From Lachnoclostridium sp. UBA7215 (lineage in GTDB: Bacteria; Bacillota; Clostridia; Lachnospirales; Lachnospiraceae): a stretch of DNA of 7,557 bases. The translations under genes were made by a program, and so were the position numbers. A model generated the notes under the pieces. That model had not been told where the DNA came from and did no database searches. It saw only the letters and a list, made by a program, of their open reading frames with translations. How positions within the stretch are numbered: position 1 is the stretch's first letter; every line of letters begins with the position of its first letter. Where the stretch lies: NCBI GenBank assembly GCA_002490465.1, contig DKUB01000017.1, positions 1 through 7,557 of the forward strand, read 5' to 3'. Below, in pieces: positions 6,419 through 7,557 of this stretch.

Positions 6419-7557
6419 ATGGCAAGAACGGTATCAATAGGTGAACAGGATTTTGAGGGGTTAATAACCAGGAACAATTTCTATATCGATAAAACCCATT
6501 TTATAAAAGAGTGGTGGGAGAGTGACGACATTGTTACATTAATAACCCGGCCGAGGCGTTTTGGAAAGACTCTGAATATGAGCATGCTGGAATGTTTTTT
6601 CAGCCTGAAATATGCCGGGAGGGGAGACCTTTTTGAGAATCTTTCTATATGGCAGGAAAAATCTCCTGATGGAGATTATAAATACCGTGAGCTGCAGGGG
6701 ACGTATCCGGTTATCAGCCTGACTTTTGCCGGGGTGAAGGAGCGGGATTACAGCACAACGGTATATAGAATCTGCGGAATTTTAAAGAGACTGTATGTCG
6801 CTTTTTATGAATTAATGGATTCAGACGTGTTGACAGATGGAGAAAAGGTCCAATATAAAAATATGGCAGATAATATGTCAGAACAGGATGCGCCAATGGC
6901 ACTTTGTCAACTGTCCGACTATCTGTACCGTTATTATGGGAAAAAGATCATTATCCTGCTGGATGAATATGATACGCCGATGCAGGAGGCCTATGTGAAT
7001 GGTTTCTGGGATGAGATTGTCGCCTTTACCCGTACGTTGTTTAATAATACGTTTAAGACAAATCCCTATCTGATGCGTGCGGTTATGACAGGGATTACTA
7101 ACTTATATGGAGAGAAGTTTGCGGAGCAAACTTCCAATGGCCCGGCTTTAGCCGGGGCTATGTTCTCAGATTTGAACAATTTAAAAGTGATTACAACTAC
7201 AGCCAGTAAATATGCCTCTTGTTTTGGTTTTACAGAAGAAGAGGTCTTTACCGCCATGGATGAGTTTGGATTAGCTAATAAGGATGAAGTAAAGAAATGG
7301 TATGACGGTTTTACAATCGGGAATTTAAGAGATATATATAATCCATGGTCAATTATTAATTTTTTAGATGAAGGAAAGCTGAAAACCTACTGGGCGAATA
7401 CGAGTTCCAACGGTCTTGCAGGGAGCCTTCTTCGAAAGAGTAGTAAGGATGTAAAAATGCAGTTTGAGGAATTGCTGCAGCACCGCCCTATTAAGAGCAA
7501 AATAGATGAAGAAATTGTATTTAACCAGTTAGGCAGTAATGAAAATGTTATCTGGAG
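6419..7557 (+). CDS. AAA-ATPase-like protein of the AAA-ATPase/PD-(D/E)XK nuclease family, 5' part
   Basis: The frame starts at ATG 6419 and stays open to the window end, giving 379 complete codons. The protein begins MARTVSIGEQDFEGL. It shows FYIDKTHFI (21-29), a Walker A variant RPRRFGKT (44-51), GRGDLFENLSIW (67-78), a Walker B strand IIILLDEYD (177-185) with Asp182 and Glu183, FSDLNNL (249-255), FGFTEEEVF, WYDGF and IYNPWSI. This is the pattern of the AAA-ATPase-like domain (Pfam PF09820) that is normally followed by a C-terminal PD-(D/E)XK nuclease-fold domain (PF08011/DUF1703). That second domain would lie beyond the window. The family occurs in many copies in Lachnospiraceae and Bacteroidetes, and its function is not established. 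Residues 228-248 are abnormal: 21 residues stand where I recall seven (RVSKES plus I/V) after GIT, with hairpin-forming DNA beneath. The gene is probably co-transcribed with fic. Confidence 0.88.
   Translation, partial: MARTVSIGEQDFEGLITRNNFYIDKTHFIKEWWESDDIVTLITRPRRFGKTLNMSMLECFFSLKYAGRGDLFENLSIWQEKSPDGDYKYRELQGTYPVISLTFAGVKERDYSTTVYRICGILKRLYVAFYELMDSDVLTDGEKVQYKNMADNMSEQDAPMALCQLSDYLYRYYGKKIIILLDEYDTPMQEAYVNGFWDEIVAFTRTLFNNTFKTNPYLMRAVMTGITNLYGEKFAEQTSNGPALAGAMFSDLNNLKVITTTASKYASCFGFTEEEVFTAMDEFGLANKDEVKKWYDGFTIGNLRDIYNPWSIINFLDEGKLKTYWANTSSNGLAGSLLRKSSKDVKMQFEELLQHRPIKSKIDEEIVFNQLGSNENVIW
7114..7161 (+). repeat. Two tandem hairpins inside the AAA-ATPase-like gene
   Basis: Hairpin 1: GAAGTTTGC (7114-7122) and GCAAACTTC (7126-7134) pair perfectly over 9 bp around a GGA loop. 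Hairpin 2: ATGGCCCGGC (7137-7146) pairs with GCCGGGGCTAT (7151-7161) over 10 bp, with one G-U and one bulged G, around a TTTA loop. Only two bases separate them. They coincide with the stretch that is extra relative to the expected family motif and keep the reading frame. A small palindromic insertion element is the inferred explanation. Confidence 0.6.

Noticed and set aside
6141..6437. Open frame of 98 codons antisense to the end of fic
   Set aside because: The product is a hydrophobic Leu/Phe/Ile string arising from the antisense of an AT-rich gene. It opposes a complete Fic domain and has no recognisable domain; I do not call it an antitoxin.
7106..7162. TATG copies (7106-7109 and 7159-7162) flanking the hairpin pair as a target-site duplication
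   Set aside because: A four-base match is common by chance. Removing one copy plus the interior (53 bases) would break the frame, so it does not explain the insert. The 42-base in-frame model is better.
1..7557. CRISPR array, tRNA/rRNA genes, insertion sequence ends, riboswitch
   Set aside because: Reading the spacers showed no regularly spaced repeats, tRNA cloverleaf, transposase or recognisable riboswitch core. Spacers are short (76, 189, 13, 5, 110 and 20 bases).

Overview
The window looks like a chromosomal segment from a low-to-moderate GC member of the Clostridia, most likely Lachnospiraceae. The support is strong GGAGG-type ribosome binding sites, tight same-strand packing, a PASTA-kinase locus in the classic Firmicutes order, and a last gene from an AAA-ATPase/PD-(D/E)XK family that is abundant in gut Clostridia. 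All genes read on the + strand. The genus assignment is inference from protein character and gene order; no search was run.

Layout: (1) 1-579 is the 3' part of rlmN (23S rRNA/tRNA adenine-C2 methyltransferase), cut by the window edge. (2) 656-973 is a 105-residue SCP2-like lipid-binding domain protein. (3) 974-1162 is a 189-base spacer. It holds a 14-bp hairpin that looks like a terminator, and a promoter with an extended -10 whose -35 lies inside the hairpin's descending arm. (4) 1163-5541 is a compact run: PP2C phosphatase, PASTA Ser/Thr kinase, rsgA and rpe. Gaps are 13 and 5 bases, then an ATGA overlap. A GC-rich hairpin with a T-run follows at 5564-5589. (5) 5652-7557 is a two-gene accessory block: a Fic-domain AMP-transferase with a built-in N-terminal inhibitory motif, then an AAA-ATPase-like gene running off the window end.

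The core genes fit together as in Bacillus subtilis, where the order is rlmN-prpC-prkC-cpgA(rsgA)-rpe-thiN. The kinase senses the cell wall through external PASTA domains, the phosphatase reverses its phosphorylations, and RsgA, a 30S-assembly GTPase, is a known kinase target in B. subtilis. Two departures stand out: an SCP2-domain gene sits between rlmN and the phosphatase, and fic plus the AAA-ATPase gene occupy the place where thiN would be expected.

I found no clear evidence for a wholly new system. The most unusual signal is in the last gene. The family motif that I recall as GITRVSKES-[IV]-FSDLNNL is broken by about 14 extra in-frame codons, and the DNA of that stretch forms two consecutive hairpins (7114-7134 and 7137-7161). 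This resembles a small palindromic element that inserted in frame into a coding sequence. Second is the fic/AAA-ATPase pairing itself.
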